DNA of 64,000 bases. It comes from Nocardia sp. alder85J (GTDB taxonomy: Bacteria > Actinomycetota > Actinomycetes > Mycobacteriales > Mycobacteriaceae). The translations under genes and the position numbers were made by a program. This document shows, piece by piece, positions 18,260-28,390 of this stretch. The notes beneath the pieces were generated by a model, which did no database searches, was not told the DNA's origin, and saw only the letters and a list, made by a program, of their open reading frames with translations. Where the stretch lies: contig NZ_JAIUCZ020000003.1 in assembly GCF_020176955.2 (NCBI RefSeq), positions 744,001 to 808,000 on the forward strand, in the 5' to 3' direction. Each line of letters opens with the position of its first letter. The stretch's first letter is position 1.

Positions 18260-19354
18260 TTAGTCCGTCGCGACAGCGTCGGGATCGGCCGGTGCCGCCG
18301 GGGGCGGTGGCACCGGCAGGATCTGCTGCACGGACGATACGATCGCGGTCGCCAGATCCGCCGCAACTTGCAGGACACCCTCGACGAGCGCCGTGCAATC
18401 CCCGACGATCATGGCGACAGGATCCACAGCAGGGGACGGGCCGGGGACGCTCATGTCTATGGCGTCCGGCGGGTCCTCTGGTGGACCCGCGGGGACAGCG
18501 ACAGGCGAATCACTCAGGGGCGGGGGCGGCGTGGCCGGTCCAGGGTGGGTTTCGGCGCCGACCACCGCACCAGCAGCAGCACCAACGACCACACCAACAG
18601 GCACCGCCGAAACTCCCACCACCGCGGCGCCGACCGGACAACCCACACTCGCTCCGACCAACGCACCAGGAATCGCCCCCGCACCAACGCCGGCCGCACC
18701 GATCCCCGCGCCGATGACGGCACCGGCCGCCATACCGCCGACGCACCCCAGAATCCCCGCCGGAATCCCGGTCACCTCAGCCCCGAGCCACCCTCCTGAC
18801 ACCGTCGACAACGTCCGCCGATCGGACTCATCACGCGGAATGCCCGCCGCGTCATATTCGATCGCGATCTCGGTGGAGACCCAGTCCACCCACTCCTGAG
18901 CCTTGCCCTGCAACGCAGGATCGACCCAGTCCGGCACCACCACCGACGTATCGCCGACCTGAAGAATCCGCGGAGCAGGCGGTGCTGCATCTCCCGGCAT
19001 CAAATCGCCTGCGCCGCTATTGGAATCACTGGAAGCACTATCGTCTCCGGACGCAGTGTCCCCAGACGTCGCAGTATCCTGCGGTGCGCTGGGGGCTGCC
19101 GGATGCGGTCGAGGCACTGGCCGATCGGGTACTGATGGCGGCGGCGGATCCGGAACAAACCCCGCCAGCCCCACACCTCCCGACGGAACCGGCGCAGGCT
19201 GGCTCGGCACCGTCACCCCCGCTTGGCCGGAATCGGTCACCCCGGCCTGCCCCGGATCGGCGGTGCTAATCGACACCATCCCCACCGCCATCGCCACCGG
19301 CACAGCACCGGCGACCACCGCCCGGCACAGGCGGCGATACCTCAAGTCGATCAT
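18260..19354 (-). CDS. Secreted glycine-zipper protein
   Basis: The start is placed at the ATG at 19354, preceded by GAGGGG and followed by a clear signal peptide (AVVAGAVPVAMAVGMVSIST). The longer upstream frame is rejected as it lacks a ribosome site. The mature 364-residue precursor has a Pro-rich and a Ser/Asp-rich linker, then a globular segment (VVPDWVDPALQGKAQEWVDW). A long Gly/Ala/Val repeat follows (about 215-280; GAGIGAAGVGAGAIPGALVG) typical of glycine zippers that insert in membranes. It ends in a Pro-rich tail. It is first in an operon with the membrane protein and the cutinase, suggesting an envelope function. The specific role is unknown. Confidence 0.7.
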   Translation of the reverse strand: MIDLRYRRLCRAVVAGAVPVAMAVGMVSISTADPGQAGVTDSGQAGVTVPSQPAPVPSGGVGLAGFVPDPPPPSVPDRPVPRPHPAAPSAPQDTATSGDTASGDDSASSDSNSGAGDLMPGDAAPPAPRILQVGDTSVVVPDWVDPALQGKAQEWVDWVSTEIAIEYDAAGIPRDESDRRTLSTVSGGWLGAEVTGIPAGILGCVGGMAAGAVIGAGIGAAGVGAGAIPGALVGASVGCPVGAAVVGVSAVPVGVVVGAAAGAVVGAETHPGPATPPPPLSDSPVAVPAGPPEDPPDAIDMSVPGPSPAVDPVAMIVGDCTALVEGVLQVAADLATAIVSSVQQILPVPPPPAAPADPDAVATD

Positions 19355-19844
19355 CGGGTTCCCCTCGATACGGTCACATGTCGGATGCCACGACACGAAC
19401 TCCCCAGCACGACACCGGAATCCGAACAGCGGCCAGAACCGGGGAAAGGGGAATCGTGAACCGCCACCACTTCGCCGAATCGACACGAAGATCCGCAAAG
19501 TTGGGAAACGGCGCTACATCCGGCACCGCACAACAGGAACCGGGAAGCCCCGACACGAAGTCGGAGTGCCCCCGTACTCTAGGCCATATTCGTAGCGAAA
19601 TGCAATGCAACGCACTGCCAGTCCACACACCGACTGCCACATGGCCCTCGGAACCGGTGCAGTGGAATCGAATCCGTCAGCTCCGCAACCCGCGAAGTAG
19701 CCGCCAGGTCGCAGGCTCCGTGTTTATCGCACCGTCAAGGGCATCCTCACCAACCAGCACCGGCACCAAGACCCCGATCGGTGCGCCGGCCACAGTCGCA
19801 GCGGTGCCGACGTTCCTGCGCGGCCCTGACCAGTCGGCGACCAT
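19355..19844. other. 490-base gap: promoter side of the glycine-zipper operon and tail of a broken gene
   Basis: Frames on both strands are arginine- or serine-rich and lack start sites. The right part lies just past the stop of the broken PIN-like gene. I see no RNA gene or strong repeat. Confidence 0.4.
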
Positions 19845-20832
19845 TCAGGGCCCGACAACGGAGGCGCTGACGAGTGCTCCGGTGAGGTCGGTGAGGTCGT
19901 GCAGCACGATGGTGTCGTACTGCCGGGCCAGGCCAAGTTCGTTGATATGGCGAGCCCATTGCCGTTCGGTGACAACGATGTCGCAGTAGGGAACGGCTAT
20001 CGACAATGCGAGTATGTCGTTGAGGTCGTTCTTCGTCCATGGCTGTTCCGGGGTTGCGCAAACGTACGCGCCGCAATTCGCTGCTCACCCAGCGACTCGG
20101 GAGGCTTCGGAGGAGTGCGCGGATGCTCTCCCGGTCGCTGAGAAGTTCGTCGAGATCGACCCCGTGACGCTGACAGCCCTCGATCAGTGGCGGCAGGAAA
20201 TCGGCGATCTCGCTGGAAGCGGAGACGTCCGTCAGACGGGAGCGCAGCTTGTGCGTCACGATGTCGTCGGCGATCGCGGTTTGCCCATCCACGAACTTTT
20301 GGGCACCATCATGCAGCATGCTCACAGTTTCGAGCATGCGTTCGTGGGCGCTGTTCGGCATCGGCGGCGCCGCGAGGAGGACGAACTCCATATTCTTCGC
20401 GTAGGCCGCCTTCACTTCGGCGTGCCGCTCAGGCGGGAACATAGCCAGAGTCGCAGCCGGGGCGGTGGTCAGGTCGATGGTTGTGTTGAAGGCGTGCTTC
20501 ATCCCTACACCGAACAGAGCCACCTGCGCAGTGAGGTTTTGGCCGGTCAGGTATTGCCGGATCTCGGCCGGAACGATCAGATGCGGGGGCGCGATGGAGT
20601 GGAACCGCGAAAACCGCGCCATCGTCGCGCCGAGATCCAGACGGCTCTTTGTTTTCGTCCGACGCTGTGTCTCGTAGTAGTGCGCGCAGGACAGCACGAA
20701 TGACACATGCCCGCGAGACACCGCTTCGGAGGCGATGTCGTATACGTCCTGAAATCGCTTACCTTGGCGGTGTCCCACTCGGCATTTGGTCAGATCGATC
20801 CATTTTGCCTGGTCGAGGTAGACACGCAGCAC
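19845..20832 (-). pseudogene. PIN-like domain gene with one frameshift
   Basis: Reading from a GTG at 20832, the protein begins VLRVYLDQAKWIDL, an acidic beta-strand start typical of PIN-like nuclease folds. It continues as a helical protein to SSELRRVRLRNP. There a run of four C (GGGG on the plus strand, 20050-20053) shifts the frame. In the next frame the sequence continues sensibly as EQPWTKNDLNDILALSIAVP, then YCDIVVTERQW and a typical acidic PIN-type end, stopping at 19845-19847. One base too many therefore separates two parts of one gene. The unshifted reading continues as arginine-rich nonsense. The PIN assignment is tentative. It could be a toxin-like ribonuclease remnant. Confidence 0.6.
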
Positions 20833-21059
20833 CTTTAAATTATCCCTGCGCCGTCGAGAGGTTTTCGTCCCGCCAGCACACTTGGGGCCGCTGCCGGAGG
20901 GGAGGGTGGACATGTACCCGGTTGTGGGTGCCAATCGCACCAATCACCGTGCCAGCCGCGTCCATCTCGAAGTCATCGTCCGGATGTTCGCCCCGGCACC
21001 ACGACCTGGGATGCGGTCGACTGCTGGACCGCGGGCTTGTTCGGCCGCCGAGATGCTGT

Positions 21060-21308
21060 GATCCTGCCGCTGGCCACCGTGGGCGAGCAGACCGCGACGG
21101 TGACCGGTGGCGGCAACACCACCATCCAGCCGGTCGCGACCTGCACACACCGGGCAACTGGTCGATCACGATCGACACCGGTGGCGGAGCCTTCGGTGGG
21201 ACCGCGGTCGCCGGTGACCGGTCCCGGGTCATGCACGCCGAAGGCGCGACCATTGGCGCGATCGGCGACCACAACACTTAAATCAACTACTTCCCCGCCC
21301 CAGTCAGC
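21060..21308 (+). pseudogene. 5' remnant of the KAP NTPase gene, cut by IS3
   Basis: The frame read through 21160-21281 gives GNWSITIDTGGGAFGGTAVA, then a beta-type repeat and GAIGDHNT, followed by TAA and INYFPAPVS. CAA to TAA would explain the internal stop. An upstream segment in another frame (TVTGGGNTTIQPVAT) suggests a further shift near 21,150. The reading after TAA joins in frame, if the IS3 element is removed, to TLPLAIGLFGQWGEGKS of the NTPase. The two parts are therefore probably one gene. Confidence 0.5.
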
Positions 21309-21373
21309 TGAGGTGCCCGGAGTTTTTCGGACAGTGGCTCAAAGTAGGATTTGGGTAACTGAACGGAGTTGTT

Positions 21374-21664
21374 GTGGCACAGAAGAAGTCGCGTCAGTTC
21401 AGCCCGGAGTTCCGGGAGACGGCCGCGCGGGAAGTGGTGGAGAAGTCGCGTGCGATCGAGGATGTCGCGCGTGACTGCGGGGTGACCGGGCAGACGATCC
21501 GGAATTGGGTGAAAGACTTCCGGAGCGCGCATACCGGCGATTCCGGTTTGTCGGTTTCCGAGCGGGCGCGGTTGAAGGAGTTGGAGCGGCGGGTCCGGGA
21601 ACTGGAAGAGGAGAACCGCTTCTTGGGAAAATCGGTGGCCTTCTTCGCGAAGAAGCACCGGTGA
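21374..21664 (+). CDS. IS3-family transposase OrfA
   Basis: This 96-residue protein starts at a GTG. It has an IS3-type helix-turn-helix (FSPEFRETAAREVV and DVARDCGVTGQTIRNWVKDF) followed by a leucine-zipper helix (LKELERRVRELEEENRFLGK). It binds the ends of the element. It overlaps orfB by GTGA at 21661-21664; many IS3 elements make an OrfAB fusion by frameshifting near such a junction. Confidence 0.85.
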   Translation: MAQKKSRQFSPEFRETAAREVVEKSRAIEDVARDCGVTGQTIRNWVKDFRSAHTGDSGLSVSERARLKELERRVRELEEENRFLGKSVAFFAKKHR

Positions 21665-22545
21665 GCTCGAAGTACGCGTTCATCGCCTCCGAAGAAGGCA
21701 ATCATTCAGTCGTGGCTATGTGCCGGTGGGCGAAGGTTTCGCGGTCCGGGTATTACGCGTGGCATGGCCGTGGACCGTCGGCCACCGCCCGGAATCGTGA
21801 GATCCTCGCCGCGGAGGTCCAGTTCTGTTTCGAGCATTCCGACGGCACCTACGGCTACCGGCGTATCCATGCCCAGCTGGCCCGCTGGGGCACGATCGCG
21901 GATTGTGGCACCGTGCGTGTGATCATGCGCGAGCTGGGCCTGATGCCGTGTCAGCCGCGACCGTTCAGGCCGATCACCACCCTTGCCGGCGATGCCGCGC
22001 AGCTGCCGGACCTGGTGCACCGCGACTTCACCGCCGAGGCGCCGGCACGCAAACTGGTCGGCGATATCACCTATATCCGCACGTGGGAGGGATGGCTCTA
22101 TCTGGCAACCGTGCTGGACTGCTATTCGAAGAAGGTGGTCGGATATGCGATGGCCGAGCACATGCGCACCGAACTGGTTGCCGACGCCCTGCGCATGGCG
22201 GCCCGGAATCTGCCGTTCATTCCCGGCGAAACCATCTTCCACAGCGACCGGGGAGCGCAATACGTTTCTGCCGAATTCGCTTCGGTAGCCGATGAACTCG
22301 GTGCCCGCCGGTCCGTAGGCCGGACAGGATCATGCTACGACAATGCCTGGGCGGAATCGTTCAACGGAACCCTGAAGAACGAGCGCGTGAACCGCACCCA
22401 GTATCCCACACGCGAACACGCGAGGAAGGACATCATCAGCTATATCGAATTGCGGTACAATCAGATTCGGATCCATTCCGGGATTGACTACCGAACACCC
22501 AACGAAGTAGAGTCCGGATGGTTCGAGCGGAATCGAGCAGCCTGA
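21661..22545 (+). CDS. IS3-family transposase OrfB
   Basis: This 294-residue protein starts at a GTG overlapping the orfA stop. It has the HTH_21-like N-terminus (SRSGYYAWHGR) and an integrase core. The catalytic acids are in VGDITYIRTW, FHSDRGAQYVS and YDNAWAESFNG, all intact. The C-terminus (HSGIDYRTPNEVE) is typical. It is probably functional with OrfA. Confidence 0.85.
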   Translation: MSSKYAFIASEEGNHSVVAMCRWAKVSRSGYYAWHGRGPSATARNREILAAEVQFCFEHSDGTYGYRRIHAQLARWGTIADCGTVRVIMRELGLMPCQPRPFRPITTLAGDAAQLPDLVHRDFTAEAPARKLVGDITYIRTWEGWLYLATVLDCYSKKVVGYAMAEHMRTELVADALRMAARNLPFIPGETIFHSDRGAQYVSAEFASVADELGARRSVGRTGSCYDNAWAESFNGTLKNERVNRTQYPTREHARKDIISYIELRYNQIRIHSGIDYRTPNEVESGWFERNRAA

Positions 22546-22586
22546 GAAGTCAAAATCTCACTGTCCGAGAACTTTCCCGCCCCTCA

Positions 22587-24711
22587 ACGTTGCCGTTGGC
22601 GATCGGCTTGTTCGGCCAATGGGGCGAAGGGAAAAGCCAATTCCTGGAGTTGGTGCGAGCCCAGGTCCCGGTGGCGGCGCGCAGCCCGCTGGGGTTCCGG
22701 TATGTACGGCAGGTCTCCTTCAACGCCTGGCACTACGCCGAGACCGACCTGTGGGCCAGTCTCGTGGCGGTGCTGTTTCATCAGCTGGCCGACCCGATCG
22801 ACGACAGCGACCCCATCCCGCGGCAGATGGCGCAACTGGACGCGGAGCTGATCGCGCGCCGCAAACTCGACCCCCAGATCACCGCGATCCGCGAGCGCAT
22901 CACCGACCTCGAACACCGGGCCGACCGGTTGCGCGGGTGGCGCGCCGAACTCGCCACCTGGCGACGGGTCTTGTTCGGCTACACCAAACAGGTCGCCGGC
23001 GAGGTCACCGAGCCATTGGCCGAGAAAATCGACGCCGCGGCGCCTCGCACCTGGCGTAACCAGATCCGCGCCATCACCGGACTGCGTGTCCAGGCCGGCT
23101 GGCTGCGCGGCACCATCCAACTGCTGGTCGTGGTCGCCGCGGTCGTGGGCGCGCTCCGCGCCCAGGACTGGCTGCACGCCAGCGGCGCACTCGGCGGCGG
23201 CGCCGGGGTGATCCTGGTGGTGCAGTGGATATATCTCCACACCCGCGACTACACCGCAGCGATACGGGATCTGCTGGAAGCGGTGAACACCGACCGCGAA
23301 CGCCGCGCCGACGAACTCGACGACCGGCTCGACCAAAGCCGTGCCCGGTTACAAGAACTGCTGCGGGAGAAACGCGACCTCACCGCCGCGGGCCGGCTCG
23401 CGGGGCTGGTCACCGACCGGTCGGCAGACGGCAGCTACCGCCAGAATCTGGGCTTGATGACCCGCATCCGCGAGGACTTCGAAGCCATGTCCGCCCTCCT
23501 GCTCGACGCCGCCGCCCGCCGCCCGGATCCTGACCCCGGCGACGAATCCGGCACGACACCTATGGAGGTGGACGAGTTGCCGGCGATCGATTGGATCATC
23601 GTCTACATCGACGATCTCGACCGCTGCCCACCCGCCAGGGTGGTCCAGCTGCTAGAAGCTGTCCATCTCATGCTCGCGCTCCCACTGTTCGTGGTCGTCG
23701 TCGCCGTCGACCCACGCTGGATGCTGCGCGCGATCGCCGTCCACTACCACGACATGCTCACCACCGGCCCGACACCGCGACCGTCGACGGCGCGGGGGCA
23801 CCGCTGGTGGACCCCGACGGCGACGGTCACTGGGCTTCCACCCCAGCTCAGTACCTGGACAAGATCTTCCAGATCACCCTCACCCTGCCACCCCTGGACG
23901 ACACCGGCTACCGCGCCATGATCAACGCCCAGGTCGGCATTCCCGACGATCGGCCCGGCCCACCGCCCGCACCCCCTGGCGCCGCCGTACCAGCCGGTGC
24001 CACGTCCCGTGAACCACAACTGCGGCCCATCACGGCACAGGATCCCCCTCCCGTGGCGTCCACCGAGGCATCGGAACCTGTGCGGCCGGGGCAAGCATTG
24101 TTCAACCCCGCCCCGGTGCCACTGCCGTCACCACCGGTTGTCCATCACCTTGCGCCGATGACGCTCAGCGACACCGAAATCGCGGTGATGAGCTGGCTCG
24201 GCCCGCCGTTGATCCCCACACCGCGCTCGGTCAAACGCCTCACCAACAGCTACGGCCTGTTTTCGGCCATCCAACGCATTCACACCGGCGTCAACACCGA
24301 CGACACCCGCCTGCCCGCGATGGTCCTGCTTGCCGCACTCACCGGCTTCCCCCACCTCGGCCCCGCCCTGCTGACCGGACTACACGCGCCTCCTGCCGGC
24401 TGCACCGCTGGAGCGCCTTCCGCGCGAGCCTGCTTCCCCAGCACACCAACGGATCCTGGTCCAACGCCGCAGACGCCCACCTGACGCACCGCGAAGCGCT
24501 GTCCTGGACGACCCTGCTCACCGGACTCGACACCCTCCACGCCCGCGCCACCACCGCCGGTATCGACCTACCGGACCAGCTCGAGGCGTGGCAGTGCTGG
24601 ATCATCTCGGTCGGACGGCTGTGCTTCCCCGTCGGCCGCATCTCAACCAGTCTGCAGAAAACCCACCACCTCGCCTCGCATCCCGACCTGCCCTCGACAG
24701 AAGGCCGATAA
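22587..24711 (+). pseudogene. KAP-family P-loop NTPase, truncated and twice frameshifted
   Basis: The N-terminus is lost to the IS3 element. What remains begins with Walker A (GLFGQWGEGKS), then two hydrophobic segments (about 23,105-23,250), and a KAP-type Walker B (VYIDDLDRC) near 23,605. The frame changes near 23,765 (into DTATVDGAGAPLV and YLDKIFQITLTLP) and again near 24,390 (into WSAFRASLLPQHTNGSW), ending at TAA 24709-24711. Each change is a single-step shift, so the gene was once continuous. KAP NTPases are membrane-associated and often belong to phage-exclusion or defence loci. This copy cannot make a full protein as it stands. Confidence 0.7.
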
Positions 24712-24802
24712 CGGATTCGGGTCAGGCGATGCCGACCGAACGAGTGACGACCTCATTGAGGTGCCGAGATGAATCGCCGTGAGAATTCAGGAGATTGACG
24801 GC

Positions 24803-25302
24803 ATGACCCAGTTCCCGGCCATCTTGAGTGCTGTTGCCGCGTCGATGGCTGCCGTGCTCTCAAGCGCGACCCTTTATCTGTCCGGACGCAGGGATCATCG
24901 CCGGTGGCTGCGGGAGGCGCTCATCGAGGCCTACGTCGATTTCCTCGGTGCCAGTTTCGCCACCGGTGGACCGAAAGCACGGTCGCTCAGCACCGACGAC
25001 ACTGATCCGGAAGCGTTGGCGCGCACCAAGAATGACTCCGATGAGGCACATCGCCTGCAGACCGAGCGACTGACCCGCCTTCGACTGATCGCCCGGCCGG
25101 GGTCGTCAGCGCGGCAGAAAAGCTACACGCCGCCGACCACGGCGTGGCCCAAGCAGCGTTCGACTCCGCCACCACAGGCCCGGAATCGGATTGGGAGGCA
25201 CTGCGGTTGCGCCAGAAAGAGAGCCGCCGACACTTCATCGACGAGACACGAAAATCGCTCGGGCTCCCCGCTGGAGCTGCCATCAACCTCTACGGAAATT
25301 GA
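24803..25302 (+). pseudogene. Small membrane-anchored protein, frameshifted
   Basis: The ATG at 24803 follows AGGAG at good spacing. The protein begins MTQFPAILSAVAASMAAVLS, a membrane anchor, then a basic helix (GRRDHRRWLREALIEAYVDF) of a type seen in many actinobacterial helical proteins. After LRLIARPG a run of four G (25099-25102) shifts the frame. In the -1 or +2 frame it continues as VVSAAEKLHAADHGVAQAAF and ends RKSLGLPAGAAINLYGN at TGA 25300-25302. The unshifted reading is proline/serine-rich nonsense. No family name can be given. Confidence 0.65.
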
Positions 25303-25553
25303 ATATCCCTCCGGTGAACCCCTTGTCGGCGGCACGCGGTGTGATGTCCGGGCGAGATCGGGCGCATACGTCAACGGCGGCAGGTTCCGAAAACCTCAAC
25401 TCACATCGACCACTGGTTCGACCGGCCCCAGCAACCCGCCGCGGCTCAGCAGCGCAACCTCGGGTCGTCGATGCGGCCAGCGCGACGCCAGCCAGATATG
25501 TGAATAGATGAGAATATCCAAGTGTAGGAATAGCTTCGAGTGGGTCGACCCGG

Positions 25554-28097
25554 ATGTCGTTCGTCGGTCCGCGGCGTGATGTTCCGGCGTACAGGGTTGT
25601 TCGGCTCGCTCGCCGCTCGATGATGGCGGTGTGGTTAGGTAGCTGGATGGGTTCTGAGACAGCCGTCACCTATTCCACCGTGCGGCGGGGGCTTCGCAGT
25701 GCGCGCGTCGTGATCGTGTTCGACGGCGGGCAGAACTGGTCGTACTGGGCTCGACGGGCTCTGTACCTGGCGAGCAGGACGTGGGGAGGGAGGGGGTTCG
25801 TCCTGGTACCGCACCAGGACGGGCACGTTGCACCGGCATTGCTGCGTGCCTGCCGGACCTACGATCCGGACCATGTCGTGACGTTCCGTCAGGAACTGGT
25901 GGACTTCGAATACTTTCTGCCGGACCATTTTCAGATGACAGGGGAGGACGGGCTGCCGCTGGCCGGCCGCGACCGTTGGGAGGCGTTGGCGGGGGACAAC
26001 ATCTGGTGGGATACGCACACCGACAGCGATCGGCAGGCCAGGGATCAGATCGCTGCGGTGTGCTCGCCCTACAAGGGTGCCGGTGACGGTGGCGATATCG
26101 TCCGGCACTTCGGTCAGCAGCCTGAAGACTTCCCCGATGTGAACCTCATGCCAGGTCTGGCTGTGGTGAATTGCGCGCAGTGCCCGCCGAATTGGGGTGG
26201 CTTGCTGGGTGTCGCGGTGGCGTCTCACGCGGGTCTTGTCGACGCACCGAATCCCGCGGCGGTGGAACCCGAGGTCGACGACGCTACGCGACGCCGGCTG
26301 ACCCGCTGGATGATGGGTACCGGTTCGCTGCCTCCTGAATCCCTGGCCCGGCTTCCACTCGACGGCGCGAATCTGTCCGATATCGGTCGCGCCTGGGATT
26401 ACACGACCTCCGGTTTGATCGGTGTCTCGAGGTTCGGTGATTCGTCGCCGGAGATACTGGTGGTGGTGGGTGATTCGGCCGAGGACTTCGCCCTGGCGCG
26501 TCTGTGGCAGCACACCTACGGGCAGGGTATCTGGTTGCCGAGCGTACTGGGCGCCGACGAAGACGGTCTTCCCGCGGCCTCGGTGATGCAGAGTGTGGTC
26601 ACCACCTACAGCACCATCCGCTCCACCGGAGCAACGGTCACCGTCACCTCCACATCCCTGCCGGGCGATGACCTCGCCCGGGTCCTGGAACGCCTCCGGG
26701 CAGAGGCCGGTACATGGTTCGGTGACGAGGCCGACGGCGTCGGCAAGGTGCTGCCGGCCGGGGAACTGGTCTGGCCGCGCCGCGCTACCGTGCACCTCGG
26801 GATCGGTGAGCAATTCGACGAACCGCTCAGCGTCCCGACGGAAGTCGACCCCACCGGGACCAGGACGATGCTGACACCGCTGCCGTCGCCACTGCTGCAC
26901 GATCGAGTGCTCGCCAGGCACCTTCACATCACGTGGCATGTCGATATCACCTGGCCCGATGACCGATCGGTGCTCGGTGGCGGGATGACCGGCCGCGAGT
27001 TGCTGGCACCCTCGAACGGGCTGGCGGTGACACTGGCCCGCAGCGGCCGATACGGCACGTCGTACCCGTCGAGGCGGCACGACCTCGTCCTCCCAGGTAT
27101 CCCGGCGGCCGATACCCTGGCGCAGCCCAGACTCCGCGATCTCAGCCTCGCTGCGTGGGTCGACGCGAAGCTGGCGCAGCACGACCTCACCAGCCGACTG
27201 AGTTCGGCGGGGCACAAGACAGCGCAGCTGGCACGAATGTTCGGGGATCGGCACGCGGTCATGGATCTGCTCGCTGGCCCGTTGCTGCCTGCGCTGCGCA
27301 AAATGGACGCGAGAGGCAAACGTTCGAAGGACTGCTACCCGCAGGACGAAGGAGTGCGGATCAGAGCCGGCTACGGTGTCCTCAACTTCGCCGGTTTCGC
27401 GACCTGGTCCACGGCGAGCAGCAAAGAACAGGTCCGGCGCGACCTTGATACAGCGCTGCGTGCGGGGGTCATCCGCCGTGGGCTGGTGCTGGAGTGCCAG
27501 GTGTGTACCGAGCTCCAGTTCCAGCCGATCGACCGGCTCGGGCAGCGGTGGACGTGTGAACGGTGTGACGCCGGCAACGATCTCGATCAACCGGCCTGGA
27601 ACCTGCCTCTACAGGAGCCATGTTGGTTCTACGACCTGCACCCTGTCGGCAGGCAACTGCTCGCCGACCACGGCGAGGTTCCCATCGCCCTCGCTGCCCA
27701 TCTGGCCCGGACAAGCAACTCGCACTCGGCCTACCAAGACCTCGCCGAAATCGAATTCGTAGGCAACGGCAGAGCCCAGGTTGAGCTGGATCTGATCGCC
27801 TACCGCGACGGCATCCTCTCCATCGGTGAAGCCAAGAGTGCCGCTCAACTGAACGGGAAGAACACCAACGAACGAGCCAAAGAGATCCGGAAGAAGTGCC
27901 AGGCCGCAGTGTGGTTGGAAGCGGACGAACTCATTTTCGCAACATCGGCGGCGAATTGGACGCCAGGTACTGAAACCAGCATCCGCGAAGTAGCCGCAGC
28001 GTTCGGCTGGCCCCCTATCGGGCCGCCGGTAATCCGCATGCTGGCCGGACTGGACATCCCGGGCATGGTCACCGCGAAAGTTCTTTCCTTGCAATAA
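25554..28097 (+). CDS. Large protein with zinc ribbon and predicted PD-(D/E)XK nuclease motif
   Basis: The frame encodes 847 residues and is intact in a region full of broken genes. The start is uncertain: ATGs at 25554, 25620 and 25647 all lack a strong ribosome site. The N-terminal part has a Rossmann-like strand (RSARVVIVFDGG, about 50) and a second (EILVVVGDSAEDFALARL, about 305). A four-cysteine zinc ribbon lies at Cys648, Cys651, Cys668 and Cys671. The C-terminus carries VELDLIAYRDGILSIGEAK, with Glu744, Asp746, Glu759 and Lys761 in a D-x(n)-E-x-K arrangement typical of restriction-type nucleases. I do not know this family. A stand-alone DNA-targeting defence protein is inference from the motif and context. 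Confidence 0.6.
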   Translation: MSFVGPRRDVPAYRVVRLARRSMMAVWLGSWMGSETAVTYSTVRRGLRSARVVIVFDGGQNWSYWARRALYLASRTWGGRGFVLVPHQDGHVAPALLRACRTYDPDHVVTFRQELVDFEYFLPDHFQMTGEDGLPLAGRDRWEALAGDNIWWDTHTDSDRQARDQIAAVCSPYKGAGDGGDIVRHFGQQPEDFPDVNLMPGLAVVNCAQCPPNWGGLLGVAVASHAGLVDAPNPAAVEPEVDDATRRRLTRWMMGTGSLPPESLARLPLDGANLSDIGRAWDYTTSGLIGVSRFGDSSPEILVVVGDSAEDFALARLWQHTYGQGIWLPSVLGADEDGLPAASVMQSVVTTYSTIRSTGATVTVTSTSLPGDDLARVLERLRAEAGTWFGDEADGVGKVLPAGELVWPRRATVHLGIGEQFDEPLSVPTEVDPTGTRTMLTPLPSPLLHDRVLARHLHITWHVDITWPDDRSVLGGGMTGRELLAPSNGLAVTLARSGRYGTSYPSRRHDLVLPGIPAADTLAQPRLRDLSLAAWVDAKLAQHDLTSRLSSAGHKTAQLARMFGDRHAVMDLLAGPLLPALRKMDARGKRSKDCYPQDEGVRIRAGYGVLNFAGFATWSTASSKEQVRRDLDTALRAGVIRRGLVLECQVCTELQFQPIDRLGQRWTCERCDAGNDLDQPAWNLPLQEPCWFYDLHPVGRQLLADHGEVPIALAAHLARTSNSHSAYQDLAEIEFVGNGRAQVELDLIAYRDGILSIGEAKSAAQLNGKNTNERAKEIRKKCQAAVWLEADELIFATSAANWTPGTETSIREVAAAFGWPPIGPPVIRMLAGLDIPGMVTAKVLSLQ

Positions 28098-28155
28098 GGT
28101 TCGAGGCGGACGGCAGCTCGGACGGACGTCGCTGATGCACGTGCGTAGGGCCGAC

Positions 28156-28390
28156 ATTCATCGACCACCTGTGCTGTCCGGACAGCGTGGTCGGCGAGCA
28201 GGTCGGCGGCCTCGGTGACACATTCGGTAGTGACCTGGGTCAACCGCTCAGTGTCGGTGAACGGTGGGGTGAGGATACTGCGCTGCCGGCGCCAATCGGC
28301 GCCTTCGGCGACCAGCAGCCCGTTCGCGACCTGGTCCCGGAACCATGCCTTCGGCCCGGTGAGAACACTGACATCCGGTGAGGTCAGCAC
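28156..28390 (-). pseudogene. Cytochrome P450 fragment
   Basis: The frame reads VLTSPDVSVLTGPKAWF, then GLLVAEGADWRRQRSILTPPF. This is the helix-C region of P450 enzymes (the W-R pair that touches the haem). It is followed by ~35 more residues of the same type. Both the first ~80 residues and everything after about residue 150 of a P450 are absent, including the haem-binding Cys loop. It therefore cannot be active. The stretch left of 28156 is antisense to the 847-residue gene. Confidence 0.6.

Larger units (their letters stand above)
21309..22586 (+). mobile_element. IS3-family insertion sequence splitting the KAP gene
   Basis: Imperfect ~28-bp inverted ends (TGAGG...CGGACAGTG) flank orfA and orfB. 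I see no 3-bp target duplication (AGC on the left, ACG on the right). Confidence 0.75.

Noticed and set aside
21306..22589. 3-bp target duplication for the IS3 element
   Set aside because: The flanks are AGC and ACG and do not match, so none is claimed.
25635..27590. 651-residue minus-strand open frame
   Set aside because: Antisense to the 847-residue gene, with no domain character; typical of high-GC third-position bias.
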